From positions 1-32,000 of the forward strand of contig VBKY01000092.1 of the NCBI GenBank assembly GCA_005879255.1: a stretch of 32,000 bases of DNA. The letters run 5' to 3'. This DNA is from Deltaproteobacteria bacterium. Its GTDB lineage: Bacteria; Desulfobacterota_B; Binatia; UBA9968. Under the pieces are notes generated by a model that saw only the letters and a list, made by a program, of their open reading frames with translations, searched no databases and was not told the DNA's origin. A program made the position numbers and the translations under genes. This document shows, one piece after another, positions 1 through 8,884 of this stretch. Each line of letters starts with the position of its first letter. The first letter of the stretch is position 1.

Positions 1-442
1 GAAAAACCGTCAGAAACGGCAACATGTAACCGACCAACGCGCCAAAACCGGCAAGCATCAAGAAATCAGTCATTGCCGCTTGAGACATAAGGGCCATCGC
101 CATCCCGCCAAACGCGAAGGCGATACAGAGAAATATGCGCAGACCCCAAAAAATCCGCACCGCGCGATTGCCTCGATAACCGGCTTGATGTAAGCGACGG
201 CTGATGTTATTAAAGCGATCCGGCATCTCCTTATCGCCAAAAAAGAAATCGGCGACCCGTTCCCACAGAGTCGTTTCTTCAGTGTCATAAAGCCGAATCT
301 GGTCTCTCGCTTCGGCTTGGATACCGATATTCTCGAGGCGCCGTTGAATGGCTTCTTCCGCTACTGGAGCTCTAGAAGCCACCAAGAAATAGACAACGGC
401 CGATACCAGGCCAAAAAATCCGACGGCAATTAGCAGTTCCAT
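1..442 (-). CDS. tadC: TadC-like pilus platform protein (partial, N-terminal part)
   Basis: This is the N-terminal 147 residues of an inner-membrane platform protein of the Tad pilus; the rest lies beyond the window edge. I translated it by hand from an ATG whose complement is at 440-442. It begins MELLIAVGFFGLVSAVVYFL, a membrane anchor, continues with a hydrophilic stretch containing RRLENIGIQAEARDQ, and reaches two further hydrophobic segments near residues 98-120 and 128-147. It starts 9 bases after the tadB stop in the same direction, as in other tad operons where tadB and tadC are adjacent. In the family TadB and TadC are GspF-like proteins that work with the CpaF ATPase. The family call rests on position and topology, because the diagnostic T2SSF domain is outside the window. 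Confidence 0.8.
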   Translation of the reverse strand, partial: MELLIAVGFFGLVSAVVYFLVASRAPVAEEAIQRRLENIGIQAEARDQIRLYDTEETTLWERVADFFFGDKEMPDRFNNISRRLHQAGYRGNRAVRIFWGLRIFLCIAFAFGGMAMALMSQAAMTDFLMLAGFGALVGYMLPFLTVF

Positions 443-451
443 ATAATTACC

Positions 452-1426
452 CTAGATATGAACCTTGATTAACTTTCGGAATGTGAGTATTCCGCAGATT
501 TCCAATACCAAAGCCGCTGCTAACATCCCACGACCGGTAGGATTGATAAGCATTTGGTTCATCATTTCCGGCTCACGCATGAACATGAACACTGCAAGGA
601 ACGGCGCCACGGAGCACACCGTCCAGGCGCTAATTCGGTTCTGCGCGGTTAAACTTTTGATCAACCGCTCGATGCGGAAACGGTCACGAATGATGTTAGC
701 CAGCTTGATGAGCAATTCAGCCAAGCTACCGCCGACTTCCCGCTGCACCATAAGCGCGGTGTTAAACAGACGAACCTCGGATAAATTCATACGCTCTTCG
801 AACTTTTTCAAGGCATCGCTGAGCGGCAGACCAAGATTGACCTCTTCGATAAACACGGAGAACTCGGTCCCCATTGGGTCGGGCATCTCCTTGGCGACAA
901 ACACCATCGCTTGGGTGAGACCCAGACCGGCTTGGAGACTCTGGCTGATCATATCGAGCCCATCCGGGAACTGTTCGAGAAACTTTCTCAAGCGCTTCCA
1001 AATAATGAACTTAAGATATCCAAACGGACAGAACATGGCGATCAAAGCAAAAATCAAGGCGACCAGCGCCGGCTGCCCCAACATCGACGCGAGAAAAAAG
1101 GTCACGCCCGCTGCCCCGACCGAACAGAGTAGAAATAACCCGGGTGTCATGTCCACATTGGCTCGCTCCAACATCAAATCAATGGTGTGCACGAGCTTGA
1201 TACGTGACAGGAAATCGTTAACCCAAGGGACCTGGCTGTAAACCGAAGTTTTGAGAAGACTCTGAACTTCCGCCTTGGAGGCGTAATCGAGCCTTCCAAT
1301 CGCCGTAAGCCGGCGTTTGATCCTTGCCTGTGGCGTGTCCTGCACTGCCATCGGCAGCATGAACAGAATAACAATCAGCGAAACCGCCGATAGAAAGGAA
1401 AATATCGCGATAAGGAGTAAGCTCAT
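452..1426 (-). CDS. tadB: TadB-like type II secretion F-domain pilus platform protein
   Basis: This 324-residue integral membrane protein is an inner-membrane platform component for Flp pilus assembly. It has an N-terminal anchor (residues 1-25), a pair of hydrophobic segments around residues 95-135, a cytoplasmic T2SSF (GspF) domain around residues 150-275 with the typical [20 protein letters not shown] and a conserved [11 protein letters not shown] stretch, and C-terminal membrane segments. Length and order fit TadB. Its ATG overlaps the end of cpaF by four bases, so translation is probably coupled. In the family it transmits CpaF ATPase motion to pilin extrusion. The TadB versus TadC label follows the gene order cpaF-tadB-tadC. 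Confidence 0.92.
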   Translation of the reverse strand: MSLLLIAIFSFLSAVSLIVILFMLPMAVQDTPQARIKRRLTAIGRLDYASKAEVQSLLKTSVYSQVPWVNDFLSRIKLVHTIDLMLERANVDMTPGLFLLCSVGAAGVTFFLASMLGQPALVALIFALIAMFCPFGYLKFIIWKRLRKFLEQFPDGLDMISQSLQAGLGLTQAMVFVAKEMPDPMGTEFSVFIEEVNLGLPLSDALKKFEERMNLSEVRLFNTALMVQREVGGSLAELLIKLANIIRDRFRIERLIKSLTAQNRISAWTVCSVAPFLAVFMFMREPEMMNQMLINPTGRGMLAAALVLEICGILTFRKLIKVHI

Positions 1427-2814
1427 AACGCTCTTCTCTTCACTCCCATTGAAACGGGCAGAAAATGAGTATTCGGAATCCGAAATCCGTATCTCTCCAA
1501 ACGGTCCATGAAAGACGGCATGACGCCGGTAGCGACAAACTCACCGATAACTTTGCCGTTTTCGACGCCGCGCTGCTCAAACTTAAAGATCGTCTGGGTG
1601 GTGATCGTGCTCCCCTCCATACCGGTAACTTCAGCGAACTCGATCACCTTTCTGCTGCCGTCGCTCAACCGGGTAAGCTGGACGATGACATCGATGGCTG
1701 AGGCGGCCTGCTCGCGCAACGCTCTCTCCGGCAGTGCAATTCCCGCCATGAGCATCATCGTCTCGAGACGGGAAAGCGCATCACGCGCGCTATTTGCGTG
1801 GACCGTGCTGATCGAACCGTCGTGACCGGTGTTCATCGCCTGCATCATGTCGAGCGCCTCGCCGCCACGAACCTCGCCGACGACGATCCGGTCCGGTCTC
1901 ATTCGCAGCGCGTTGCGGACCAAGTCCCTAGCTGTCACACTGCCTTGGCCCTCAATGTTCGGCGGACGAGTTTCAAGGCGCACCACGTGTTCCTGTTGCA
2001 GCTTTAATTCAGCGGAGTCTTCGATGGTTACAATGCGTTCGTTTTCCGGGATGTAATTCGACAAGCAATTAAGCAACGTGGTTTTGCCCGCGCCGGTGCC
2101 ACCGGAAACGATCATGTTGAGTCGCGATTTGACGCAGGCCGCGGCAACTTCCGCCATCTGCGGGGGTATGGAGTTAAATTGGATCAAATCGTTGATAGTA
2201 AGACGTTCGGCGCCGAACCGCCGGATGGATAGGATGGGACCGTCCAATGCCAATGGGGGAATGATCGCGTTCACACGCGAGCCGTCGGCTAAACGGGCAT
2301 CCACCATCGGCGAGCTCTCATCGACGCGCCGCCCGACCCGAGTCACAATTCTTTCGATGATTTGCATCAAGTGCGCGTCGTCGCGGAAACGCACATCAGT
2401 TTTTTCGAGCTTACCGTACCGCTCGACGTAGATTTGGCTCGACGAATTCACTAGGATATCGGAAATCTCCGGATCCTTCATTAGAGTTTCCAGCGGGCCC
2501 AAACCAAATACCTCGTGCTGAACTTCCATCACGAGGCGATCTCGATCGGCGCGACTCAGCGGAATCGCTTCCGCCATAACTAAGTCTTCGAGAATACGGC
2601 GAATCTCTACCCTTACCCGCTCCATCTCCAAATTGGACAGTTTCGAAAGATCTAATGTGTCGATAAGCCTTCGATGGATGCGCAGCCGCAGATCCTGAAG
2701 GATTATATCCGGGCTGGTAGTCTGCAGTGATCTGATTGGCATGCGTTGCCCATCCCCGCTGCTTCGTTCAGATTCCCAGCGGTCTTTGTCGGCATCAAAC
2801 GATGGATTCTTCAT
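1423..2814 (-). CDS. cpaF: CpaF/TadA pilus assembly ATPase
   Basis: This is the secretion ATPase that powers Flp pilus assembly, a cytoplasmic hexamer of the GspE/VirB11 superfamily, 463 residues long. The N-terminal domain (about residues 30-220) carries the [20 protein letters not shown] and [20 protein letters not shown] stretches usual for CpaF. The Walker A motif GGTGAGKTT is near residue 236, and the Asp/Walker B region [18 protein letters not shown] is near residue 305, followed by the His box [13 protein letters not shown]. All nucleotide-binding elements look intact. It lies 12 bases after cpaE and overlaps tadB by four bases. A GGGG-containing Shine-Dalgarno stretch precedes the ATG. 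Confidence is high for the family and role. Confidence 0.97.
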   Translation of the reverse strand: MKNPSFDADKDRWESERSSGDGQRMPIRSLQTTSPDIILQDLRLRIHRRLIDTLDLSKLSNLEMERVRVEIRRILEDLVMAEAIPLSRADRDRLVMEVQHEVFGLGPLETLMKDPEISDILVNSSSQIYVERYGKLEKTDVRFRDDAHLMQIIERIVTRVGRRVDESSPMVDARLADGSRVNAIIPPLALDGPILSIRRFGAERLTINDLIQFNSIPPQMAEVAAACVKSRLNMIVSGGTGAGKTTLLNCLSNYIPENERIVTIEDSAELKLQQEHVVRLETRPPNIEGQGSVTARDLVRNALRMRPDRIVVGEVRGGEALDMMQAMNTGHDGSISTVHANSARDALSRLETMMLMAGIALPERALREQAASAIDVIVQLTRLSDGSRKVIEFAEVTGMEGSTITTQTIFKFEQRGVENGKVIGEFVATGVMPSFMDRLERYGFRIPNTHFLPVSMGVKRRAL

Positions 2815-2826
2815 TACAATTGCCCC

Positions 2827-4047
2827 TTACTTAATTAGCCCACGAACTGGCGGGAGCAGCCGGCCGAAGAGGCCCGACCTCTTGTCATCTTCGACCTCCG
2901 CCCGAGACGATCCCGAGTATATGAAAGTATGCGATACCGCATCGGTTAGGCCCACGTAACTCTTAGCGATATCGGATCTTGGGTCACACTCCTGGATCGA
3001 CAGCCCTTGATTGACCGCCGCAATCGCGACGGGATAGTTATTTGGCAATGTCCAAAAAACTTTCACGCCGAGTGCTTTTTCGACAGACTCAAGAGTCATC
3101 AACTTGCTCTTTACATACCGATTGAGAATCAAGCGAATTTTTTTGTCATAGATACCCATTCGCTCGAAAAGCTCGAGCGCCCGGTGGGCGCTTTTGAGGG
3201 AAGGCACATCCATTTCAGTTATGAATAGAATTAAGTTGGCCTTATCGAGAACCAATGCGAGCATGTCGTCGAATTCCTTTGGAGTGTCGACTACGACATA
3301 ATCGAAGGATTGTGCCAAAACGTCTAAGATTTCGTCGATATCCGCCGGCGTAATACGCCTCGCATCCTCGGCATAAAAAGGCTCTGCAAGAACCCTGATT
3401 CCGGAGGCGTGCTTCACAAGAGAGCCGTCGAGAAAAAGTGGGTCGATACGTTTCAAGTTTTTGACTAAATCAAGAATTGTATAGGACGCGTCAATGTTGA
3501 GAAAACTCGTCACGGAACCAAACTGCAGCACGAGATCGACTAAACAAACTGATTTTTTCTGAGCTACTAGACACCCTGCTAGATTGGTCGCTGCAGTGGT
3601 TGACCCCACTCCTCCTTTGTTGGATGAAATCGCAATGATGTGCCCCCGCTCGGCACCTTTTGTGGTGTGAACATCGATCTTCTTGCGAATCGTGTCGAAG
3701 GATTTAAGAACCTCGTTCCAATTGAACGGTTGGGGAAGAAATTCCTCGGCTCCGGAACGCATCGCACGCAGAATCGTGTCCGGCGCGCCGGTTGGTGAGG
3801 TCATCACCAGCCGGACGTTCGTGAGTCGTAGTTTGATTTGTTCAGCTACGGCAAAGGCCCGTTCGGGATCGCGGTTGATATCGACTACAGCGACAACGGC
3901 CCCATTTCGGGTTTTTAGCCCGTCATACGCGTCCCCGTAGCCATAAACCCTCGGTTCCACCGCGACCGATGCTTCTTTCTCAAGCTGCTGCTTGAGTGAA
4001 GCTAGGGCCAGACTATCCTCGCCGATTAAGCAAATTGCTAACTTCAT
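2827..4047 (-). CDS. cpaE: CpaE/TadZ pilus localisation ATPase-like protein
   Basis: This 406-residue protein is the MinD/ParA-superfamily factor that positions the Tad machine in the cell. Residues 1-125 form a receiver-like domain (VVAVVDINRDPERAF, LVMTSPTGAPDTILRAMRSG, AEEFLPQPFNW). The ATPase domain follows, with the P-loop SSNKGGVGSTTAATNLA near residues 139-155, and YVVVDTPKEFDDMLA as the Walker B-like stretch. The P-loop has Ser where ParA and MinD have the second lysine (GVGKT), so nucleotide hydrolysis may be weak or absent. Atypical P-loops are known in the TadZ/CpaE group. It sits between cpaC and cpaF, 12 bases from cpaF. The start ATG has only a weak ribosome binding site. Confidence 0.93.
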   Translation of the reverse strand: MKLAICLIGEDSLALASLKQQLEKEASVAVEPRVYGYGDAYDGLKTRNGAVVAVVDINRDPERAFAVAEQIKLRLTNVRLVMTSPTGAPDTILRAMRSGAEEFLPQPFNWNEVLKSFDTIRKKIDVHTTKGAERGHIIAISSNKGGVGSTTAATNLAGCLVAQKKSVCLVDLVLQFGSVTSFLNIDASYTILDLVKNLKRIDPLFLDGSLVKHASGIRVLAEPFYAEDARRITPADIDEILDVLAQSFDYVVVDTPKEFDDMLALVLDKANLILFITEMDVPSLKSAHRALELFERMGIYDKKIRLILNRYVKSKLMTLESVEKALGVKVFWTLPNNYPVAIAAVNQGLSIQECDPRSDIAKSYVGLTDAVSHTFIYSGSSRAEVEDDKRSGLFGRLLPPVRGLIK

Positions 4048-4106
4048 GATTCCGCGTTACCTGGTTGTTGTCTCTAATCCATTTCCCCAATCTCGTGATT
4101 ATTGCT

Positions 4107-5633
4107 CTAAGGAATCGATGCGCCCGGAGCCGCTGGCTTCTTTTCGAAACCCCCCGGTAATGGAACCTGACGGATATCCGGGTCATCATATTTTTCAAGA
4201 GATGGAAGTTGCGGTTTTTCACCCGGCTTCATAGTGCGGACGATGCGCGGCGTGATAACGAAGACTAGCTCCGATTCCTTGTTATTAAACTTAGTACTTC
4301 TGAACAGCGCGCCCAAAATTGGCACGTCGCCCAAAAAAGGGAATTTCGTCAGATCCTTGACGACTCTCTGATCTAACAAGCCTCCGATAATCAGGCTCTC
4401 ACCTTCCTTCATCTCGACCCGGCTTATGGTTCGACGGACCACAAAACTAGGGGTACCTGTCCCGGCACCGGCAGCTATATCGCTGACCTCAGGAAACACC
4501 CGAAGATCAATTCTATCCGACAAAGTAATTGTCGGAATAAAATCAAGCCGAACACCGAACGGTTTATAGATCACCCCGAACGTGTTTGCTGTGGTTGTGA
4601 TGATAGGGACTTCTCCGCCAGATAAAAAGCCGCCACTCTTGCCGTTTTTCACCACAAGCCGCGGCTGAGCTAAGATTTGCGCGATGTCCTTGTTTTGTAG
4701 CATGCGGTACAGCGTCGCAAAGGAATAGGCGCCGTTGACCCACTGGAAGACTCCAGTCGCAGGAGGAAAGGTGCCGATGCTAGTAATGTCATTCCCTGTA
4801 ATTGTCTGCGTTCCAAGCGAACCAAAAGCTGAGCTGCCGATGGTGGTCATACTACGAACTTGACCTTTGTAAGCCTGAGCAAAATCAAAACCGATATCCC
4901 TCAGTTTGGTCATTGAAACATCGGCCACGACGACGTCCAGCTCAATTTGGCGGATTTCTCTAATGACCAGCAAATCGATGACTCCGTCGATTTTCTTCTT
5001 GTCACTCCAGCGATATGTGTCGGTGATGGATGTTTCCTCGGTAAAGGCCAACGTTCCGCCACTGGCAAAGCCAACTCCCGAGCTCGAAATCTGTGCGATA
5101 GGACTCGCTCCAATAGTAAAAGACGTGCTTGTGGAAGGTGCTACAGTCGCGGGAGGCTTGGGCGGGAGATAGGTCGCGACGACTTCCAATACCCGGTCGT
5201 AAACGACTTCGTTGGACACCTCTCCGCGCAGGACTAAGGACGGCCCAGATGTCGAGATATCAACTTTTTCATTCGGAAAAATCGTTCTTAGTTGCCCGCG
5301 CAACGCAGAAATATCGGGCGCGACAATCAAATCGTAGTTCGATACTTCGCCCTTCTCATCGAAGATGATGAGAGATGTGGTACCCACGTTCTTGCCGTTG
5401 ATCAAGAGCTGACTCGGCGCAACCACGAGGACGTCCGCCACTTCCGGCTGCGAAACCGATACACGCTTGGCTCTTTGGGCGAGCCGAAACACCATGGACT
5501 TGTTAACGGTGACCGTGATCGTTGGCACCGTCTGTGGCTGTCCCGCCGCTTCATGCGCCACCAGTGCCAATAAAAAAGCGACCGTTATAGTGATTTTATT
5601 TAGCCGCCCCCGGACTAAACAACTATTGATCAT
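4107..5633 (-). CDS. cpaC: CpaC/RcpA outer-membrane secretin of the Tad pilus
   Basis: This 508-residue protein forms the outer-membrane channel for the Flp pilus. It starts with a signal peptide (hydrophobic core TVAFLLALVAHEAAG, about residues 17-31). The N-terminal pilus-formation domain (about residues 37-105) carries the typical KSMVFRLAQRAKRVSVSQPEVADVLVV pattern, in which the protein is tethered in the periplasm. A BON-like segment follows, and then the secretin domain (about residues 235-475) with LAQPRLVVKNGKSGGFLSGGEVPI and VPILGALFRSTKFNNKESELVFVITPRIV. The tail is proline-rich. A GGGGAG ribosome binding site precedes the ATG. It lies 18 bases after cpaB and 59 bases before cpaE, the largest gap among cpaB to tadC. 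Confidence 0.96.
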   Translation of the reverse strand: MINSCLVRGRLNKITITVAFLLALVAHEAAGQPQTVPTITVTVNKSMVFRLAQRAKRVSVSQPEVADVLVVAPSQLLINGKNVGTTSLIIFDEKGEVSNYDLIVAPDISALRGQLRTIFPNEKVDISTSGPSLVLRGEVSNEVVYDRVLEVVATYLPPKPPATVAPSTSTSFTIGASPIAQISSSGVGFASGGTLAFTEETSITDTYRWSDKKKIDGVIDLLVIREIRQIELDVVVADVSMTKLRDIGFDFAQAYKGQVRSMTTIGSSAFGSLGTQTITGNDITSIGTFPPATGVFQWVNGAYSFATLYRMLQNKDIAQILAQPRLVVKNGKSGGFLSGGEVPIITTTANTFGVIYKPFGVRLDFIPTITLSDRIDLRVFPEVSDIAAGAGTGTPSFVVRRTISRVEMKEGESLIIGGLLDQRVVKDLTKFPFLGDVPILGALFRSTKFNNKESELVFVITPRIVRTMKPGEKPQLPSLEKYDDPDIRQVPLPGGFEKKPAAPGASIP

Positions 5634-5651
5634 GTACGCTCCCCTTCCCAG

Positions 5652-6479
5652 TTAGAATTCCACCACACTTCGATTACTACCGTGGATAACCTCGACGCGA
5701 TACTTATCGGGCGGAGGCTGCGTGGCCGGGCCACCAGAAACTTTACGGGTTACCGCTGCAAGCGACAGAAGATCTCGCTTATTGCTGCCAATCGTTGTTG
5801 TTTCTTTATCATCTCCAAGGCCGCGCAAAGCCAGCACGATTTGCCCCTCTGAAGAGGCAAGAGACATCTTCTCCGCTTCCTCTGGAGTAACCTCTAGGGT
5901 GATTGAACGTGCGAGTTGAGGTTTGCCGTCCTTTTGTTCGGTGTTTTGCGCGACTGACAGAACCCGCTTATTTTGTAACACGATCTTTGAAATCTTCATG
6001 TCTGCGCCAGCGCCCAGGGGAGTCGTGGTGAGAATTATGTCAACTCGGTCATCGGGAACAATAAAACCGCTCACGCCGATAATCTCGTCCACTCGCACGG
6101 CCAAGGCACGCTTCCCAGCCTCAAGCCGAACAGTAAGTCCCGCGCCTTCACCCGCAAGCCGTGACTCTAATATGGGTTCATTCGCTAGAATCTTAACCCG
6201 ATTGACTTTGCCCACAACCTGTTGCGGGGAAGAAAACGCACCGGCGGGTATGGAACTCTTTGGCCAGGGCGTCGTCTTAATGACCCCTTTTTTGATAGCT
6301 TCGTCATTCAATGTCGTACCGGGCGCGATGTCTTGCGCCGCGACGACAATCTCTTGGTTTGCCGCTCGCAACACATCAGCCTCTTTTTGTTGATAACTGA
6401 GAAAATTGTATATTCCATATGCCGCGATCAAACCAAAAAAGACCGCGACGACCAGGGCAATCTTTAGCCTATTCTGCAT
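5652..6479 (-). CDS. cpaB: CpaB/RcpC Flp pilus assembly protein (SAF domain)
   Basis: This 275-residue protein is an envelope component of the Tad system thought to sit in the periplasm and stabilise the secretin. It has one N-terminal membrane segment (IALVVAVFFGLIAAYGIYNF, about residues 6-25), a SAF domain around residues 43-105 (VVAAQDIAPGTTLNDEAIK and EPILESRLAGEGAG), and an RcpC-type C-terminal domain (VRVDEIIGVSGFIVPDDRVDII) that is the family hallmark. A GAGGAG ribosome binding site precedes the ATG. It follows tadV by 83 bases and precedes cpaC by 18 bases. Confidence 0.95.
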   Translation of the reverse strand: MQNRLKIALVVAVFFGLIAAYGIYNFLSYQQKEADVLRAANQEIVVAAQDIAPGTTLNDEAIKKGVIKTTPWPKSSIPAGAFSSPQQVVGKVNRVKILANEPILESRLAGEGAGLTVRLEAGKRALAVRVDEIIGVSGFIVPDDRVDIILTTTPLGAGADMKISKIVLQNKRVLSVAQNTEQKDGKPQLARSITLEVTPEEAEKMSLASSEGQIVLALRGLGDDKETTTIGSNKRDLLSLAAVTRKVSGGPATQPPPDKYRVEVIHGSNRSVVEF

Positions 6480-6562
6480 AGCAGCTCCTCATCCAATTAA
6501 ATTATTTGCCAAGAAATTACCGTACATACACGAGATTCCCCGTTGACCACATTCGTCCAGGG

Positions 6563-7102
6563 CTAAAAGCCAGCCCACCGGCCATTTGGGTCGACATAGT
6601 ATGCGATTATTGTTCCAGCTGCGAACGCGACTCCCCACGGAACCGAATCGCCATGTTCGCGAGTCCGCTTTTGCACCGGGTCCGGTAACACATACCCCAT
6701 GCTCAAAACGGCGACTTTGAGGTCCAACCATGTTTGTTTAAATCGGGAGATCCGAGCTAGTCCAAAACCTAGGTAGCCAACGGCAATTAACCCCGCAACG
6801 AGCGCAGAATAGAAGAAGACTCGCGGTAGCAACGAAACACCCAAAAGTGCGCCAACGACGCCCAAGTACTTAACGTCACCAGCTCCCACCCAACCAAAAG
6901 CAAATGGAAGGATCAGCACACCGATTCCCACAACGAATCCTGCAATGCTTTGAAACAAATGACTGGCGCCTTGGAATGCATTCAAAACTACACCACAAAA
7001 TAATCCTACGATGATAAGCCAGTTCGGGATTCTTCGGATTCTTAAATCGAAGAAAACTGAAAGACCGCTCACAAAAAAAATAACAGGATCTAAAAACGTC
7101 AA
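6563..7102 (-). CDS. cpaA: TadV/CpaA prepilin peptidase (A24 family)
   Basis: This 179-residue inner-membrane aspartyl protease cleaves the leader of the Flp prepilin. The two catalytic aspartates of the A24 family are visible: D19 in FFDLRIRRIPNW and D76 in the GxGD motif VGAGDVKYLG. Like other TadV/CpaA proteins it lacks the long N-terminal methyltransferase domain of PilD. The hydrophobic segments fit four to six membrane spans. The start is a TTG, chosen because two stop codons lie just upstream in frame and the first catalytic aspartate is already close to the N-terminus. There is no clear ribosome binding site, so expression may be low relative to flp. It lies 162 bases downstream of flp, with a stem-loop between. 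Confidence 0.92.
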   Translation of the reverse strand: MTFLDPVIFFVSGLSVFFDLRIRRIPNWLIIVGLFCGVVLNAFQGASHLFQSIAGFVVGIGVLILPFAFGWVGAGDVKYLGVVGALLGVSLLPRVFFYSALVAGLIAVGYLGFGLARISRFKQTWLDLKVAVLSMGYVLPDPVQKRTREHGDSVPWGVAFAAGTIIAYYVDPNGRWAGF

Positions 7103-7191
7103 ATGTTTAAAACGCCATTATTAACAGTCAAAGCGTACACTTCATCCAAAATCTTGTCAATAAATTTTCTCGCCTTTACTGACGGCAAGCA

Positions 7192-7238
7192 AGCGCGTGG
7201 CTTGTCGTGAAGAAAACCTCACGATCGAGCCACGCGCT
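7192..7238 (-). terminator. Strong stem-loop between flp and the pilus assembly genes
   Basis: The arms GCGCGTGGCT at 7193-7202 and AGCCACGCGC at 7228-7237 are exact complements, and the pairing continues inward through a mismatch-containing TCGTGA/TCACGA step around an AAAA loop. It begins 26 bases after the flp stop on the minus strand. No U-tract follows, so it may be an attenuator or a 3'-end RNA stabiliser that keeps pilin transcripts abundant relative to the assembly genes, rather than a full terminator. Confidence 0.65.
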
Positions 7239-7264
7239 GCTCGACGATCAAAAAGCCAAGAGCC

Positions 7265-7459
7265 CTAAGTGGACGAAGTACACGAAGACGGCGTAGTAAC
7301 GCAAGCGGTGACCTTACTCCAACCGCTGGCCAACTGGCTGCCGATGTTGGTATTTTTAATCGCGACCCAGAAGACCAAGGCCACCAAAACGACGATCAAG
7401 GTGTATTCAACCAACCCTTGACCGTCCTCCTCAACTAACAGACGTTTTAAAAGCTCCAT
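7265..7459 (-). CDS. flp: Flp family type IVb pilin
   Basis: This 64-residue prepilin is the structural subunit of the Tad pilus. The leader MELLKRLLVEEDG ends in glycine 13; the cleavage motif G/QGLVEY gives glutamate at mature position 5 and the following tyrosine, the Flp hallmark. A 20-residue hydrophobic stretch follows (TLIVVLVALVFWVAI). The C-terminus is short and polar, with two cysteines (ACVTTPSSC) that could form a small disulfide loop. A strong ribosome binding site (AGGAAAGGGGGTG) precedes the ATG, as expected for an abundant pilin. It is the first gene of the tad operon, with the prepilin peptidase next. Confidence 0.96.
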   Translation of the reverse strand: MELLKRLLVEEDGQGLVEYTLIVVLVALVFWVAIKNTNIGSQLASGWSKVTACVTTPSSCTSST

Positions 7460-7546
7460 GATTCGTTCACCCCCTTTCCTGGTTTGAGCGGACTTTAGTT
7501 TCTACATTCCATGTCCCCCGAAGGTAGAGTGCAACGCGAACCGTTT

Positions 7547-7561
7547 GCACTTATTGCACCT
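7547..7561 (-). promoter_or_regulatory. Possible sigma-54 promoter of flp
   Basis: On the minus strand the sequence AGGTGCAATAAGTGC has GG and GC at the exact -24/-12 spacing, followed by AA. It lacks the consensus TGGCAC, so it is weaker than the other sigma-54 candidates in this window. It would place transcription about 75 bases upstream of the flp start. Confidence 0.3.
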
Positions 7562-7596
7562 ATATAGACTTGTTTCAACCGCAAAGGAGATCATTG

Positions 7597-7719
7597 ATGT
7601 CGCGCCCTAGATCTATCATCAGGGTCCTTATCATTGTATCAATGGTCCTTTCACTCGGACAATTGAGTTCTACGGCGCACGGGGCGGTTGCGGACATCAC
7701 TGGCAACGTCCACGTTTGA
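7597..7719 (+). CDS. Small signal-peptide-like protein (40 residues), hypothetical
   Basis: This ORF starts at an ATG preceded by AAAGGAGAT with good spacing, a better ribosome binding site than many larger genes here have. The product starts with positive charges (MSRPRSIIR), has a hydrophobic core VLIIVSMVLSLGQLSS and an AHG-A-type signal peptidase site, and leaves about ten residues after cleavage (AVADITGNVHV) before TGA. It may be a small secreted peptide, or the surviving start of a longer secreted protein gene. No continuation in another frame was recognised between the stop and 7928. It runs divergently from flp. Confidence 0.4.
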   Translation: MSRPRSIIRVLIIVSMVLSLGQLSSTAHGAVADITGNVHV

Positions 7720-7927
7720 TTGGAAGAGTTCATTGTTTAACCGCGCTTTGCAGGTTTGGTCGGTTTGAGCAGACGCCGCCGTAGAATAGGCTTTTTAGCT
7801 CCCGAGTTTGATCATAAATAATAATAAGGGTATCAATTTGGTTGATTTGCGCGATTTCAGACAAGCGCCAGCCAAAATTTTAAAACAAATCTGAACTATG
7901 ACAGCCAGGGTTGAAGGATATTCGAAG

Positions 7928-8884
7928 ATGAACAATGACCAAAAGGATAACGTCCCGTTAACCGTTCTCATAATTGAAGATCACCCGGACCAACGGGACC
8001 TTTTAGCCATCGTGCTTCAGCGCGAGGGATATCGGGTGATCACGGCAGCAAATGGTGTAGAAGCGCTGGAAAAGCTTGAGACTGAGAATGTACAAATTGC
8101 TCTTTCTGATATTATGATGCCAAAGATGGACGGTTTCGAACTAATCAAGCGCATCCGTAGCAACGCCGCCTTGAAGAGCATATACCTCATCCTCATCACC
8201 GCGAGAATACAAGAGGGCGATCGCGTCCGGGGACTGGACCTCGGCGCCGACGACTACATTACTAAACCGTTTTCGTTTTCAGAATTGCTCGCGCGGATAA
8301 GAGTTGGGTCGCGAGTCGTCCAATACCAGCAACATCTCGAATATCAGACTCAGGTCGACTCGCTTACTGGCCTTTTCAATCGGCGCGCTTTCGAAAAGAA
8401 AATTCACGAGGAGTTTGAGCGCTCCAAGCGCTACCACAACCCTTTGTCCCTTTTAATCTTGGATATCGATAACTTTAAAATGATCAACGATACTTACGGT
8501 CATCATGGCGGCGACGCCGCCCTGGTCAAGATCTCCGAGACTTTTCGCGACAAGACTCGGCAAAGCGATTTTCCTTCGAGATACGGCGGGGAAGAATTCG
8601 TTCTCGTTTTACCTGAAACCGATCAAGAAAGTGCGTTCCAAGTCGCGAGCAAAATTCACGAGGCGATTCGTTCATGTTCTTTTGGCACCACCGCTCGACC
8701 TTTTACGCTCACAGTCAGCATCGGGGTCAGTTCAAGTTCGGTGAAATTTTATTCAGACTGGCGAGAACTTCTGGACGACGCGGACCGGGCGCTGTATGTT
8801 GCAAAGAATTCGGGTAAGGACCGTATTGAATTATGGGAATCCGAAAAAAAAACTAGCCCCATTCAGACTTCTGCACATCCGTGA
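7928..8884 (+). CDS. Response regulator with receiver and GGDEF (diguanylate cyclase) domains
   Basis: This 318-residue cytoplasmic regulator is predicted to make c-di-GMP from two GTP when phosphorylated. The receiver domain (about residues 10-125) has the acidic pair in LIIEDHPDQ, phosphoacceptor D61 in LSDIMMPKMDG and the conserved lysine in DYITKPFS. The GGDEF domain (about residues 145-305) has DSLTGLFNRRAF at its start and the active-site GGEEF at 220-224; an RxxD product-inhibition site (RQSD) lies exactly five residues before it. The start at 7928 is preferred over an in-frame ATG ten codons upstream because GAAGGA lies nine bases before it. The gene overlaps the histidine kinase by four bases (GTGA), so the two are probably translated together and act as a pair. 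Confidence 0.93.
   Translation: MNNDQKDNVPLTVLIIEDHPDQRDLLAIVLQREGYRVITAANGVEALEKLETENVQIALSDIMMPKMDGFELIKRIRSNAALKSIYLILITARIQEGDRVRGLDLGADDYITKPFSFSELLARIRVGSRVVQYQQHLEYQTQVDSLTGLFNRRAFEKKIHEEFERSKRYHNPLSLLILDIDNFKMINDTYGHHGGDAALVKISETFRDKTRQSDFPSRYGGEEFVLVLPETDQESAFQVASKIHEAIRSCSFGTTARPFTLTVSIGVSSSSVKFYSDWRELLDDADRALYVAKNSGKDRIELWESEKKTSPIQTSAHP

Noticed and set aside
465..1241. 258-codon plus-strand frame opposite tadB
   Set aside because: It is the antisense shadow of tadB, with no family resemblance and no ribosome binding site.
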